Position numbers and translations under genes: made by a program. Of a stretch of 64,000 bases of DNA, positions 8,974 to 17,508 are shown piece by piece. Origin of the DNA: Planctomycetota bacterium (lineage in GTDB: Bacteria > Planctomycetota > Phycisphaerae > Phycisphaerales > UBA1924); contig JAFEBO010000008.1 of the NCBI GenBank assembly GCA_018242625.1, positions 62,001-126,000 on the forward strand. The letters are read 5' to 3'. The first letter of the stretch is position 1, and every line of letters begins with the position of its first letter. The notes below the pieces were generated by a model. That model made no database searches. It was given only the letters and a program-made list of their open reading frames with translations, and was not told the DNA's origin.

Positions 8974-11900
8974 ATGAAGATTTCCCGCCGTTTCACCACC
9001 GCAGGCTCTGATCCCTTCGCCTCCGTGAAGTGGGTCAAGCGCTCTTCCAAGATTTCCAATCCCGACGGCTCGATCGTCTTCGAGATGAAAGACGCCGAGG
9101 TGCCGGAGAGCTGGTCGCAGCTCGCCACCGACATCATGGTGTCGAAGTACTTCCGCAAGGCCGGCGTGCCGCAGGGCGACGGCACGACGGGGCCGGAGAA
9201 GTCGGCCAAGCAAGTCATCCACCGCCTCGCCGGCTGCTGGCGCCACTGGGGCGAGAAGCACAACTACTTTGACTCCGCGGCGGACGCTCAGGCGTTCTAC
9301 GACGAGCTCGCGTACATGATGGTGCACCAGATCTGCGCGCCCAACAGCCCGCAGTGGTTCAACACGGGCCTCAACTTCGCCTACGGCATCAGCGGGCCGG
9401 CGCAGGGGCACTTTGTGGCCGACCCCAAGACGGGCGAGGTGACGCTCGCCAAGGACGCGTACACGCACCCGCAGCCGCACGCCTGCTTTATCCAGAGCGT
9501 CGATGACGACCTCGTCGGCGAAGGCGGCATCATGGACCTCTGGGTCCGCGAAGCCCGCCTCTTCAAGTACGGCAGCGGCACGGGCACCAACTTCAGCTCG
9601 CTGCGCGGCGAGGGCGAAAAGCTCTCGGGCGGCGGCAAGTCGAGCGGGCTCATGTCGTGGCTCCGCATCGGCGACCGTGCGGCCAGCGCGGTCAAGAGCG
9701 GCGGTACAACCCGCCGCGCCGCCAAGATGGTCTGCCTCGACATGGACCATCCGGACATCGAGACCTTCATCAACTGGAAGGTGCGGGAGGAGATCAAGGT
9801 GGCGGCCCTGGTCGAGGGGCTGAAGGCTCTCAAGAAGGGCAACAAGGAGATCGCCGCGACGAGCGATCGCCTGGGCCTCAAGCTGGACTACGACTTCAAC
9901 GGCGAGGCCTATTACACCGTCAGCGGCCAGAACAGCAACAACTCGGTCCGCATCCCCGACTCGTTCTTCGATGCGCTCGAGAACGACGGCGACTGGAACA
10001 CGACCTGGCGCGTGAACGGCAAGACCGCTCGCACGTTCAAGGCCAGCGCCCTCTGGGAGCAGATCGGCTTCGCGGCGTGGCGCTGCGCCGACCCCGGCGT
10101 GCAGTTTGACGGGACGATCAACGCGTGGCACACCTGCCCGAGCGCCGGGCGGATCAACGCCAGCAATCCGTGCAGCGAGTACATGTTCCTCGATAACACG
10201 GCCTGCAACCTCGCCTCGCTCAACGTGCTGCGGTTCTACGACGCGCAGACACGCACGTTTGATGTGGAGCGCTACGAGCACGCGATCGACCTCTGGACGA
10301 TCGTGCTCGAGGTGAGCGTGCTGATGGCAGCCTTCCCGAGCAGGCCGATCGCGGAGCTCTCATGGAAGTACCGCACGCTGGGCCTCGGGTACGCGAACCT
10401 GGGCGCCATGCTCATGCAGGCCGGCATCCCGTACGACAGCGAGGCGGCCCGCGCGGTGTGCGCCACGCTCTCGGCGATCCTGACCGGGCGCTCGTACCGC
10501 ATGAGCGCGCTGATGGCGGCCGAGCACGGGCCGTTCCCGGGCTACGCACCCGAAAAAGAGAACATGCTGCGGGTGATCCGCAATCACCGGCTGGCCGCCT
10601 ACGGCGAGGCACGCGACAGCAAGTCGTACGAGAACCTCCGGATCCGTCCGGTCCCGATCGACCACAAGCTCTTCAAGGCGGGCAAGATCGGCCTGGCGAA
10701 CGCCGATGCCCTGCTCGACCACGCGACCAACGCCTGGGACGACGCCCTGACCGAGGGCAAGCGTCACGGCTATCGCAACGCCCAGACAACCGTGATCGCG
10801 CCCACCGGCACGATCGGCCTGCTGATGGACTGCGACACCACCGGCGTCGAGCCGGACTTTGCGCTCGTCAAGTTCAAGAAGCTCGCCGGGGGCGGCTACT
10901 TCAAGATCGCCAACGAGTCGGTCCGCCCGGCCCTTGTTGCCCTTGGGTACAGCGACAGGCAGGTGCAGGACATCATGGAGTACCTGCTGGGCACGCTCAG
11001 CCTCGAAGCCCCGATCCCGGGCGACGTCAAGGGTCTCAAGACCAACATGACGCTCTCCGCATTTCTCAAGAGCAAGGGCCTGAGCGAGGCGGAACTCGAC
11101 ACGATCAGCAGGAGCCTGCCCGGCGTTTTCGAACTCGGCTTTGCTTTCGGCGGCTGGTGCGTGAAGCCCGAAACGCTCGCGCTGCTGGGCATCGACGCGG
11201 CCAGGGCGCAGAGCGACTACTCGTTCAGCCTTCTTCGCGCGCTCGGCCTGAGCGACCTGCAGATCGAAGGTCTCAACCGCATCATCTGCGGCACGCAGAC
11301 GATCGAGGGTGCGCCGCACCTCAAGCCCGAGCACCTGGCGGTCTTCGACTGCGCCAACAAGTGCGGCAAGCTCGGCCAGCGGTACATCGCGGCCGAGGGG
11401 CACATCCGCATGATGGCGGCCGCCCAGCCGTTCATCTCGGGCGCGATCAGCAAGACGATCAATCTTCCCAACGAGGCGACGGTGGACGACATCAAGTCGT
11501 GCTATCGCCTCTCGTGGGAGCTGGGGCTGAAGGCCAACGCGCTCTACCGCGACGGCTGCAAGCTCAGCCAGCCGCTCAGCAGCACCGCCGATGAGGCCAA
11601 GAGCGAACTCAAGAAGGAAGATGAAAAGCAGGCGGAGGCCGAGGTCGTTTCGGGCGCGGACGAGGACGCGGGCGAACTGGCCGAAGCGCGTGCGGAGGTC
11701 GCGGGCGATGTTGTCCGCATGGCGAGCGCCGTCACGGCCGGAGACCAGAGCGTGGTGGTGCAGACGCAGGTGCAGATCGTGCACCGCCCGATGCGCCGGC
11801 GCCTGCCCGACACGCGCCCGAGCCTGACGCACAAGTTCAACGTGGCCGGGCACGAGGGATATCTCTCGGTCGGCCTCTACGAGGACGGACGCCCGGGCGA

Positions 11901-12486
11901 GCTCTTCATCACCATGAGCAAGGAAGGCTCCACCATCGGCGGCCTGATGGATTCGCTGGGCACGGCGGTCTCGGTCGCGCTGCAGTACGGCGTGCCGGTC
12001 GAGAGCCTTGTCAACAAGTTCAGCCACCAGCGTTTCGAGCCCGCGGGGATGACGGAAAACCGCGACATTCCCTTCGCCAAGAGCCTGGTCGATTACATCT
12101 TCCGCTGGCTCGGCATGCAGTTCATCCCGGGTTACCGCGAAGCGCACGCTCCCCGGCGCGAGCCCGAGGTCGCTCCGGAGCCGGTGCGCGAAAGTTCGCT
12201 CGAGCACGATGCGCCCAAGGCGCCGGGTGCCAATCGCCTGCGGGTTGATTCGCCCGGTTCGGTGCAGGCGTTCGCCGAGAGCTTCACGCGTGCGGGCACC
12301 GCGGTCGGAACGGTCAAGGGCGGCGCGGGAGTGCAGAGCGTGGCGGCTGTCGCCTCCTCGGCTCTTTCGGCGGCCATGGAGAGCCTTGGCGACGCCCCCG
12401 CGTGCGACGGGTGCGGGACGATTACGGTCCGCAGCGGCACTTGCTACAAGTGCCTCAACTGCGGAGCGAGCATGGGGTGCAGCTGA
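8974..12486 (+). CDS. nrdJ: Adenosylcobalamin-dependent (class II) ribonucleoside-diphosphate reductase
   Basis: A 1170-residue class II ribonucleotide reductase, making deoxyribonucleotides with an adenosylcobalamin-generated thiyl radical rather than an NrdB subunit. Visible hallmarks are the N-terminal segment around ICAPNSPQWFNTGL, the substrate-site run KYGSGTGTNFSSLRGE, the NPCSEYMFLDNTACNLASLN segment and PTGTIGLLMDCDTTG. After a low-complexity Glu/Ala linker near 870-930 comes a TSCPD-type domain (FNVAGHEGYLSVGLYEDGRP). The protein ends in a Cys-rich tail, CDGCGTITVRSG...CYKCLNCG, expected to bind zinc or shuttle electrons. It works with dcd just upstream. It makes the cell dependent on vitamin B12 unless another class is encoded elsewhere. 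No cobalamin riboswitch is seen in the 85-base gap before it. Confidence 0.95.
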   Translation: MKISRRFTTAGSDPFASVKWVKRSSKISNPDGSIVFEMKDAEVPESWSQLATDIMVSKYFRKAGVPQGDGTTGPEKSAKQVIHRLAGCWRHWGEKHNYFDSAADAQAFYDELAYMMVHQICAPNSPQWFNTGLNFAYGISGPAQGHFVADPKTGEVTLAKDAYTHPQPHACFIQSVDDDLVGEGGIMDLWVREARLFKYGSGTGTNFSSLRGEGEKLSGGGKSSGLMSWLRIGDRAASAVKSGGTTRRAAKMVCLDMDHPDIETFINWKVREEIKVAALVEGLKALKKGNKEIAATSDRLGLKLDYDFNGEAYYTVSGQNSNNSVRIPDSFFDALENDGDWNTTWRVNGKTARTFKASALWEQIGFAAWRCADPGVQFDGTINAWHTCPSAGRINASNPCSEYMFLDNTACNLASLNVLRFYDAQTRTFDVERYEHAIDLWTIVLEVSVLMAAFPSRPIAELSWKYRTLGLGYANLGAMLMQAGIPYDSEAARAVCATLSAILTGRSYRMSALMAAEHGPFPGYAPEKENMLRVIRNHRLAAYGEARDSKSYENLRIRPVPIDHKLFKAGKIGLANADALLDHATNAWDDALTEGKRHGYRNAQTTVIAPTGTIGLLMDCDTTGVEPDFALVKFKKLAGGGYFKIANESVRPALVALGYSDRQVQDIMEYLLGTLSLEAPIPGDVKGLKTNMTLSAFLKSKGLSEAELDTISRSLPGVFELGFAFGGWCVKPETLALLGIDAARAQSDYSFSLLRALGLSDLQIEGLNRIICGTQTIEGAPHLKPEHLAVFDCANKCGKLGQRYIAAEGHIRMMAAAQPFISGAISKTINLPNEATVDDIKSCYRLSWELGLKANALYRDGCKLSQPLSSTADEAKSELKKEDEKQAEAEVVSGADEDAGELAEARAEVAGDVVRMASAVTAGDQSVVVQTQVQIVHRPMRRRLPDTRPSLTHKFNVAGHEGYLSVGLYEDGRPGELFITMSKEGSTIGGLMDSLGTAVSVALQYGVPVESLVNKFSHQRFEPAGMTENRDIPFAKSLVDYIFRWLGMQFIPGYREAHAPRREPEVAPEPVRESSLEHDAPKAPGANRLRVDSPGSVQAFAESFTRAGTAVGTVKGGAGVQSVAAVASSALSAAMESLGDAPACDGCGTITVRSGTCYKCLNCGASMGCS

Positions 12487-13136
12487 TCCCGGCACGGCCG
12501 CGCTTTTCCGGCACGGTCCGTTGCGGAAGGGGTATGGCGGTGGGGGATGGTGGGGGACACGCCCCGGCGTGTCTTCGCAGAGGCCCGCGGCGAGCAAGTG
12601 CTCGCTCGGGCGGAGAGAGTTCGCGGACGAATTCTCTTCAGTGTTCTTTGATCTGGCGCCTGAACCGGCAGCGGGAGGGAACCCTGCCGAGGCGAGCGGC
12701 ACGGAAAAGCCGCTCTGCCTGCTCTGAGTTTCTTCGATCCAACACGACGATCTGGACAGGCCGCAGTCCGACGAACGGGCCGACGAACTTCGGCATCTCC
12801 GGCTCCAAGAGCCGGCGTTCGGTCAGGGATGGATCGAGAAGTCGGGTGCCCGATCAAAGCCGTTTGAGGGACTTGGAGTGTTCTCGGACGTAATTCGAGC
12901 CACTGCCGCGGACCTCTGCGAAGACAAACCGGGCCTGCCGAAGAGATAAACGAACCGCACCGTACAAAGGCCGTTTTTAGGGCGGTCTCATACGCGCAAA
13001 AAGCACAAAAAATCGGTGAGAAGGGTTGCAAAACCCCGTGTTCTAGAGAAAATAGGGCTCGGAGGATTGGACCTTTGTCGCCCTTGTGCTTCGGGGGCAG
13101 TGGCGATGAAGGGCCCTAGAGAGAGAGGATTTAGCA
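12487..13136. other. 650-base intergenic region with hairpins, no supported gene
   Basis: No reading frame here looks like a real protein. The region holds three short perfect hairpins: GACACGCC/GGCGTGTC (12556-12573), GCGAGCA/TGCTCGC (12590-12605) and CCGGCTC/GAGCCGG (12799-12815). The first, 70 bases after the nrdJ stop, could help end its transcript although no T-run follows. The last 150 bases are A-rich and probably carry the promoter of the next gene. Confidence 0.5.
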
Positions 13137-13814
13137 GTGCGCACATCGAACGCGATCGTTTTCGCAACGCTGGCAATGGCTACCGCTGCCGGCTCGGCCG
13201 TCGCGGGCCCTGTTGTCACCTTCACCTATACGAATCTGAACGGAAGCTATGTCGATGCCGGCAACGGCACAGGCCTCTTCACGGCGCAGGCTGTGAACAA
13301 CGCGCTCCTCAAGACGGACGGCTCGGTAACCCGCGTGTTCGGCCCCGGCGCCGGCACGGCGGTGTTCGACCCGGGATTCTTCGGGTTTTCCAACGCCAAT
13401 TTCGTGCTGAATCTCTCGGTGTTCGCGAAGAACAACGCGTTCGGCATCGCCTCGGGCGCCGGTCACTTCACGATCACGGACACACTGGGCAACAAGCTCG
13501 ACGGCGACCTGACGGGCGACTGGGTGAACTTCGGCGGCGCGACGTTCTTCAACGGCGCGATCTCGAACTCGGTTTTCACCCCGATTCTGTCGGGCACGTT
13601 CAACGGTAACACGGGTTTCTTCGCTTCGAACGTTCCCGGCCAGCCGCTCGATGGTTCGCTTGTCCAGCTCTTCCTGGATGCTCCGGGTGCAGGGTTCTTT
13701 GACAACAGCTTCAATGATGTCTCAACGGGCGTCGCCGGCCAGTTGATCCCGACCCCGGCTTCGATGGCCCTAGTTGGCCTGGGCGGCCTGATCGCATCGC
13801 GTCGCCGCCGCTGA
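13137..13814 (+). CDS. PEP-CTERM-like secreted protein, first of a tandem pair
   Basis: A 225-residue exported protein of unknown function. It starts at GTG 13137 after a GAGAGAGGA ribosome binding site, with a signal peptide ending near SAVAGPV. The body is Gly/Asn/Phe-rich, beta-type sequence. The C-terminus is PTPASMALVGLGG followed by a hydrophobic stretch and RRRR, the layout of a PEP-CTERM sorting signal removed by an exosortase-type enzyme. It is clearly homologous to the next gene: both have TFTYTNL after the signal peptide, GAGTAVFDPGF, GDWV.FGG..FFNGAI and an almost identical tail. A strong terminator follows. No exosortase gene is in the window, and the function is unknown. Confidence 0.85.
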   Translation: MRTSNAIVFATLAMATAAGSAVAGPVVTFTYTNLNGSYVDAGNGTGLFTAQAVNNALLKTDGSVTRVFGPGAGTAVFDPGFFGFSNANFVLNLSVFAKNNAFGIASGAGHFTITDTLGNKLDGDLTGDWVNFGGATFFNGAISNSVFTPILSGTFNGNTGFFASNVPGQPLDGSLVQLFLDAPGAGFFDNSFNDVSTGVAGQLIPTPASMALVGLGGLIASRRRR

Positions 13815-14136
13815 GCGACCGCCGCATAGGTAGAAAATACAAATAGACCGAACGAAGACCTGCCTGAAAAGGCAGGTCTTTTTCATTTTGCCCGGAGATC
13901 AGAAATTCTGGTCCGGTAAAGCCCTTGTTGCTGCCTCCCTGGCCAAAAAAGGGGCCTTGGCGAAAGTTTTCATGACAGTTGCCTTGCCGTTCTTGAGGCC
14001 TGGCGCATGTTTGACAAGTGGGAGAGTCCCGGCCGTCGTGGTCGCGTCCGTTGGCGACCGGCAGGTTCTCTTGGCTGTTGTGCACCGGGTATGGGGCCGT
14101 GGTGGCCCTTCTCGAGAGGATGGGAGAGGAGCTGTG
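13815..14136 (+). other. Intergenic region between the tandem PEP-CTERM-like genes
   Basis: This 322-base gap begins with a clear intrinsic terminator. The remaining 250 bases must hold the promoter of the downstream paralogue. A perfect TTGACA occurs near 14009, but I see no good -10 at the right distance. No small gene is evident. Confidence 0.45.
13856..13883 (+). terminator. Intrinsic terminator
   Basis: The 10-bp perfect stem AGACCTGCCT/AGGCAGGTCT is closed by a GAAA tetraloop and followed by TTTTT. It sits 41 bases after the stop of the first PEP-CTERM-like gene and insulates it from its paralogue. Confidence 0.92.
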
Positions 14137-14823
14137 GTGAATACCAAGATTAAGATGGCTTTGGCGGCAGGACTGGCTGCAGGCGTCGCGGGACTCGCGA
14201 GCGCCGGTCCGGTCATCACGTTTACCTACACGAACCTTGCCGGTCGGTACATCTATGACCTGAATACCGACACGGGCAACTTCCATGCGAACGCGACGGC
14301 GACGCAGCAGTTGCAGACCGACGGCAGCGTGAGCCTGGTCCCGAATCCGGGCGCCGGCACCGCCGTGTTCGATCCGGGCTTCGTCTCGCGCACCATCGCG
14401 GACTTCCAGATCGATATCAGCTTCTTCAACCGCAGCGGTCCGACGGCTTCGGGCAACGGCTCGTTCAGCGCGAAGGACATCTTCGGCAACGTCCTGACCG
14501 GCCAGCTTGCCGGTGACTGGGTGATGTTCGGCGGAGCCGTGTTCTTCAACGGCGCGATCCGCAATGCGGTGCTGATCCCCAGCACGTACAACCCCAACTT
14601 CTTCACGGGCGAGCACGGCAGCTTCGACATGAATCCCCCGATGAAGCTCCAGCCGCTCGATGGCTCGATCGTCCAGATCTTCCTCGCCGAGCCCCCCGGC
14701 TCCGCGATGAACGCTGATTTCCGCGAGATCTCGACCGGAGTTGCCGGTCAGCTCGTTCCGACGCCCGCGTCGATGGCGCTTATGGGCCTGGGTGGCCTGA
14801 TCGCCTCCCGCCGCCGGCGCTAA
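14137..14823 (+). CDS. PEP-CTERM-like secreted protein, second of a tandem pair
   Basis: A 228-residue paralogue of the preceding gene. Of two adjacent GTG codons (14134 and 14137) I take the second, five bases after AGGAG; the open frame upstream to 13888 is not homologous to the neighbour. A signal peptide ends near GLASAGPV. The body shares TFTYTNL, GAGTAVFDPGF, GDWVMFGGAVFFNGAI and QPLDGS with its partner, but the middle has diverged. The C-terminus is PTPASMALMGLGG, a hydrophobic stretch and RRRR. Each copy has its own terminator, so the two are probably separate transcription units. The role is unknown; surface or extracellular location is inferred from the tail. Confidence 0.85.
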   Translation: MNTKIKMALAAGLAAGVAGLASAGPVITFTYTNLAGRYIYDLNTDTGNFHANATATQQLQTDGSVSLVPNPGAGTAVFDPGFVSRTIADFQIDISFFNRSGPTASGNGSFSAKDIFGNVLTGQLAGDWVMFGGAVFFNGAIRNAVLIPSTYNPNFFTGEHGSFDMNPPMKLQPLDGSIVQIFLAEPPGSAMNADFREISTGVAGQLVPTPASMALMGLGGLIASRRRR

Positions 14824-14853
14824 ACCCGCCGAGTCTGGGAAGAGAATTCGTCG

Positions 14854-14888
14854 CAAGGCCCGCTCCAAAGGCGGGCCTTGTGGCTTTT
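14854..14888. terminator. Intrinsic terminator between convergent genes
   Basis: A 10-bp perfect stem, CAAGGCCCGC/GCGGGCCTTG, has a 7-base loop and is followed by TGGCTTTT. It lies 31 bases after the second PEP-CTERM-like stop and about 100 bases from the end of floA, so it may serve both strands. Confidence 0.75.
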
Positions 14889-14985
14889 GCTGAGCTGATA
14901 GGTTTCGCGCAGGGAGACGGGGCGGGCGCGTGCAACCGCCGCGCGGCGGAGCACGCCTTCCGGCGGTCAACGGGATGTGGGACTC

Positions 14986-16002
14986 TTAACCCTGCTGCGG
15001 GTGCGGGCCGCCGGTATCTCCGGCGATTCCCATCCGCATGGCCGTGTCCGCCTGCACGTTCTGCATGCGGTAGTAGTCCATGACGCCCATCTTGCCCGAC
15101 TTGAGGGCTTCGGCCAGCGCCCGGGGCACCTCGGCCTGGGCGAGCGTCACAATGGCCTGGTTTTCCTGGATCTTGGCCTTGTTTTCCTGTTCGAGCGCCA
15201 TGGCCAGGGCGCGGCGTTTCTCGGCCTCGGCCTGAAAGCGGGCCTTGTCGGCCTGGGCCTGATCGGCCTGGAGCTTGGCGCCGATGTTGTCGCCCACGTC
15301 GACGTCGGCGATGTCGATCGAGAGGATCTCGAAGGCGGTGCCCGCGTCGAGGCCCGAACGCATCACGGTCTTAGAGATCTCGTCGGGGTTCTCGAGCACG
15401 GCCTTGTGGTCGTGGGCGGAGCCGATGGTGCTGACGATGCCCTGGCCGACGCGGGCGATGATGGTCTCTTCGGTGGCGCCGCCGATCAAGCGGGCGATGT
15501 TGGTGCGGACGGTGACGCGGGCCTTGCACTTGAGCTGGATGCCGTCCTTAGCGACGGCGTCGATGGTGGGGCGCGGACCGTTGGCCTGGGGGCAATCGAT
15601 GACCTTGGGGTTCACGCTGGTCTGCACGGCATCGACGATGTCTCGCCCTGCGAGGTCGATGGCGGTGGCGGTGTCCCAGGTGAGGGGAATGCGGGCCTTC
15701 TGGGCCGAGATGAGGGCATTGATGACGTTGCGGACCCGGCCGCCGGCCAGGTAGTGGGTTTCGAGGGCGTTGGTGGGGATGTCCATGCCGGCCTTCACGG
15801 CCTGGATGCGGCTGAAGACGATGCTGCGGACATCGACTTTTCGGAAGCGCATGGCGACCATCTCGAAGAGGCCGACGCGGGCGTTGGAGAGAAGTGCCTG
15901 GAACCAGAGCTGAGCGAATTGCCCGAGGACAACCACGAGGAAGAGGAAAAAGATGGCACCGATGACGAGCAGGGTGATCAGGACGGGGGTCGGCAGATTC
16001 AT
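14986..16002 (-). CDS. floA: Flotillin-like protein FloA
   Basis: A 338-residue FloA-family flotillin, a membrane scaffold of functional lipid microdomains. An N-terminal hydrophobic hairpin ([20 protein letters not shown]) anchors it. The SPFH-like core contains [17 protein letters not shown] and [20 protein letters not shown] long Ala/Gln/Glu helical part ([20 protein letters not shown]) precedes a C-terminus reading [11 protein letters not shown]. Length matches Bacillus FloA (about 330). The start at 16002 follows AAGGAG by nine bases. In many bacteria floA sits beside nfeD; here the NfeD genes are about 8 kb away on the same strand. Confidence 0.93.
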   Translation of the reverse strand: MNLPTPVLITLLVIGAIFFLFLVVVLGQFAQLWFQALLSNARVGLFEMVAMRFRKVDVRSIVFSRIQAVKAGMDIPTNALETHYLAGGRVRNVINALISAQKARIPLTWDTATAIDLAGRDIVDAVQTSVNPKVIDCPQANGPRPTIDAVAKDGIQLKCKARVTVRTNIARLIGGATEETIIARVGQGIVSTIGSAHDHKAVLENPDEISKTVMRSGLDAGTAFEILSIDIADVDVGDNIGAKLQADQAQADKARFQAEAEKRRALAMALEQENKAKIQENQAIVTLAQAEVPRALAEALKSGKMGVMDYYRMQNVQADTAMRMGIAGDTGGPHPQQG

Positions 16003-16110
16003 GTGCGCTGGCTCCTTGCCTGTTGGCGGGCGAGTATAGAGAAAGAAGAGGGACCGGGAGCCGGACCGGGGGAGGGGCCGGGAGCGGCCGGGATATTCAG
16101 CCGGGGCGGG

Positions 16111-17418
16111 TCAGTTGCCTGAGTCTTCGGCGACATCGAAGGGCTGATCGTGGAGTTTGTCGAGGCGCCGGATTTCGGGGATGAGCCAGGCGACGCCGGC
16201 GACGACGAGGACTGTGCCGATGCCGCCGCTCACGACGCTGCAGACCGGACCGAAGAAACGCGCCACAAGCCCGGATTCGAAGGAGCCGAGCTCGTTGGAA
16301 CATTCGATGAAGACGCTGTTGACGGCGGAAACGCGGCCGCGGAGGTGGCGGGGGGTGCGGAGCTGCACGAGGACGTGACGGACGACGACGGAGATGCTGT
16401 CGAGTGCGCCGAGCGTGATCAGCATGGCCATCGAGAGCCAGAAGCTGGTGGAGAGCCCGAAGACGATCGTGCAGACGCCGAATCCGGCGACGGAGATCAG
16501 CATCGCGGGTCCGGAGCGGCGGATCAGGGGGAACCAGGCGAGATAGAGCGCCATAGCGCCGGCGCCGATATAGGGCGCGGCCTTCAGCCAGCCCAGGCCG
16601 ATGGGGCCGACATGCAGGATTTCGCTGGCGTAGATGGGGAGCAGGCCGGTGGCGCCGCCGAGCAGGACCGCGAAGAGGTCGAGCGTGATCGCCGCGAAGA
16701 TGGTGCGTTCCTTCCAGAGGTGGCTGAGCCCGGCGAACATGCCCTGCACGGAGAGCTTGCCCTTGGCGGTGTGGTGGGCTATGGGCCTGAGCCCGAGCGT
16801 GGCGATCGCAAAGACCAGGCAGAGCACGGCCGACATGGCGTAGACCATCCAGGCGTGGCCGGTGGCGGCGATGATCCAGCCGGCGAGCAGCGGGCCGCCG
16901 ATGGCGGCGAACTGGAACATGCTGCTGTTCCAGGTGACGGCGTTGGTGAAGGCGCTTTCGGGGATGAGATCGGGCAGGAGGCTGGAGCGTGTGGGCCCGT
17001 TGAAGGAGCGGACGCAGCCCGAGAGCGTGATCAAAAGAAACATGATCCAGAGCGAGGCGCTCATCCAGGAAGCGAGCGCCAGCAGGCCGGCCATGATCGC
17101 GAAGCCGGATTGCGTCAGCAGCAGCACGCGTTTGCGGTCAAAGGAGTCGATGACATATCCCGCGGGGAGCGCCATCGCGACGACGGGCAGTGCGCGGGCG
17201 AGCCCGATGAAGCCGAGCGCGAGCGCCGGGCCCTTGGGGCCGAGAAAGCCCTCTTTGGTCGCGCGTTCGTAGATCTCCCACGCGAGGGCCATCGCCATCA
17301 TCTGCAGGCCTGTGGCGGAAGTCAGAAAGCCCGCGGCGAACAGGCGGTAGTTGGCAAGCCGGAGCGCGGCGTAGGGATCGTGCCTGGCGGGAGGGTGAGA
17401 GTGGGGGTGTTTAGCCAT
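16111..17418 (-). CDS. MFS transporter (EntS/MFS_3-like)
   Basis: A 435-residue major facilitator permease with about twelve hydrophobic segments in the inner membrane. The N-terminus reads ALRLANYRLFAAGFLTSATG, typical of the EntS/MFS_3 group. The loop between helices 2 and 3 is GYVIDSFDRKRVL, the MFS motif-A position. A later conserved run is LRGRVSAVNSVFIECSNELGSFESG. These transporters are usually proton-driven exporters of siderophores, drugs or sugars; the substrate cannot be named from sequence. It lies 108 bases upstream of floA and downstream of mqnE on the same strand, with no obvious functional link. Confidence 0.88.
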   Translation of the reverse strand: MAKHPHSHPPARHDPYAALRLANYRLFAAGFLTSATGLQMMAMALAWEIYERATKEGFLGPKGPALALGFIGLARALPVVAMALPAGYVIDSFDRKRVLLLTQSGFAIMAGLLALASWMSASLWIMFLLITLSGCVRSFNGPTRSSLLPDLIPESAFTNAVTWNSSMFQFAAIGGPLLAGWIIAATGHAWMVYAMSAVLCLVFAIATLGLRPIAHHTAKGKLSVQGMFAGLSHLWKERTIFAAITLDLFAVLLGGATGLLPIYASEILHVGPIGLGWLKAAPYIGAGAMALYLAWFPLIRRSGPAMLISVAGFGVCTIVFGLSTSFWLSMAMLITLGALDSISVVVRHVLVQLRTPRHLRGRVSAVNSVFIECSNELGSFESGLVARFFGPVCSVVSGGIGTVLVVAGVAWLIPEIRRLDKLHDQPFDVAEDSGN

Positions 17419-17508
17419 GTGGAGCGCGGGCAGGCGATCCTATGGACCGACGCACATCCGGTTGCGGATTGAAGCCGCGATCGGTAAGGATCGAAACGGC
17501 GCAACGGA

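Noticed and set aside
10360..12702. A 780-codon minus-strand open frame
   Set aside because: It is antisense to the C-terminal half of nrdJ.
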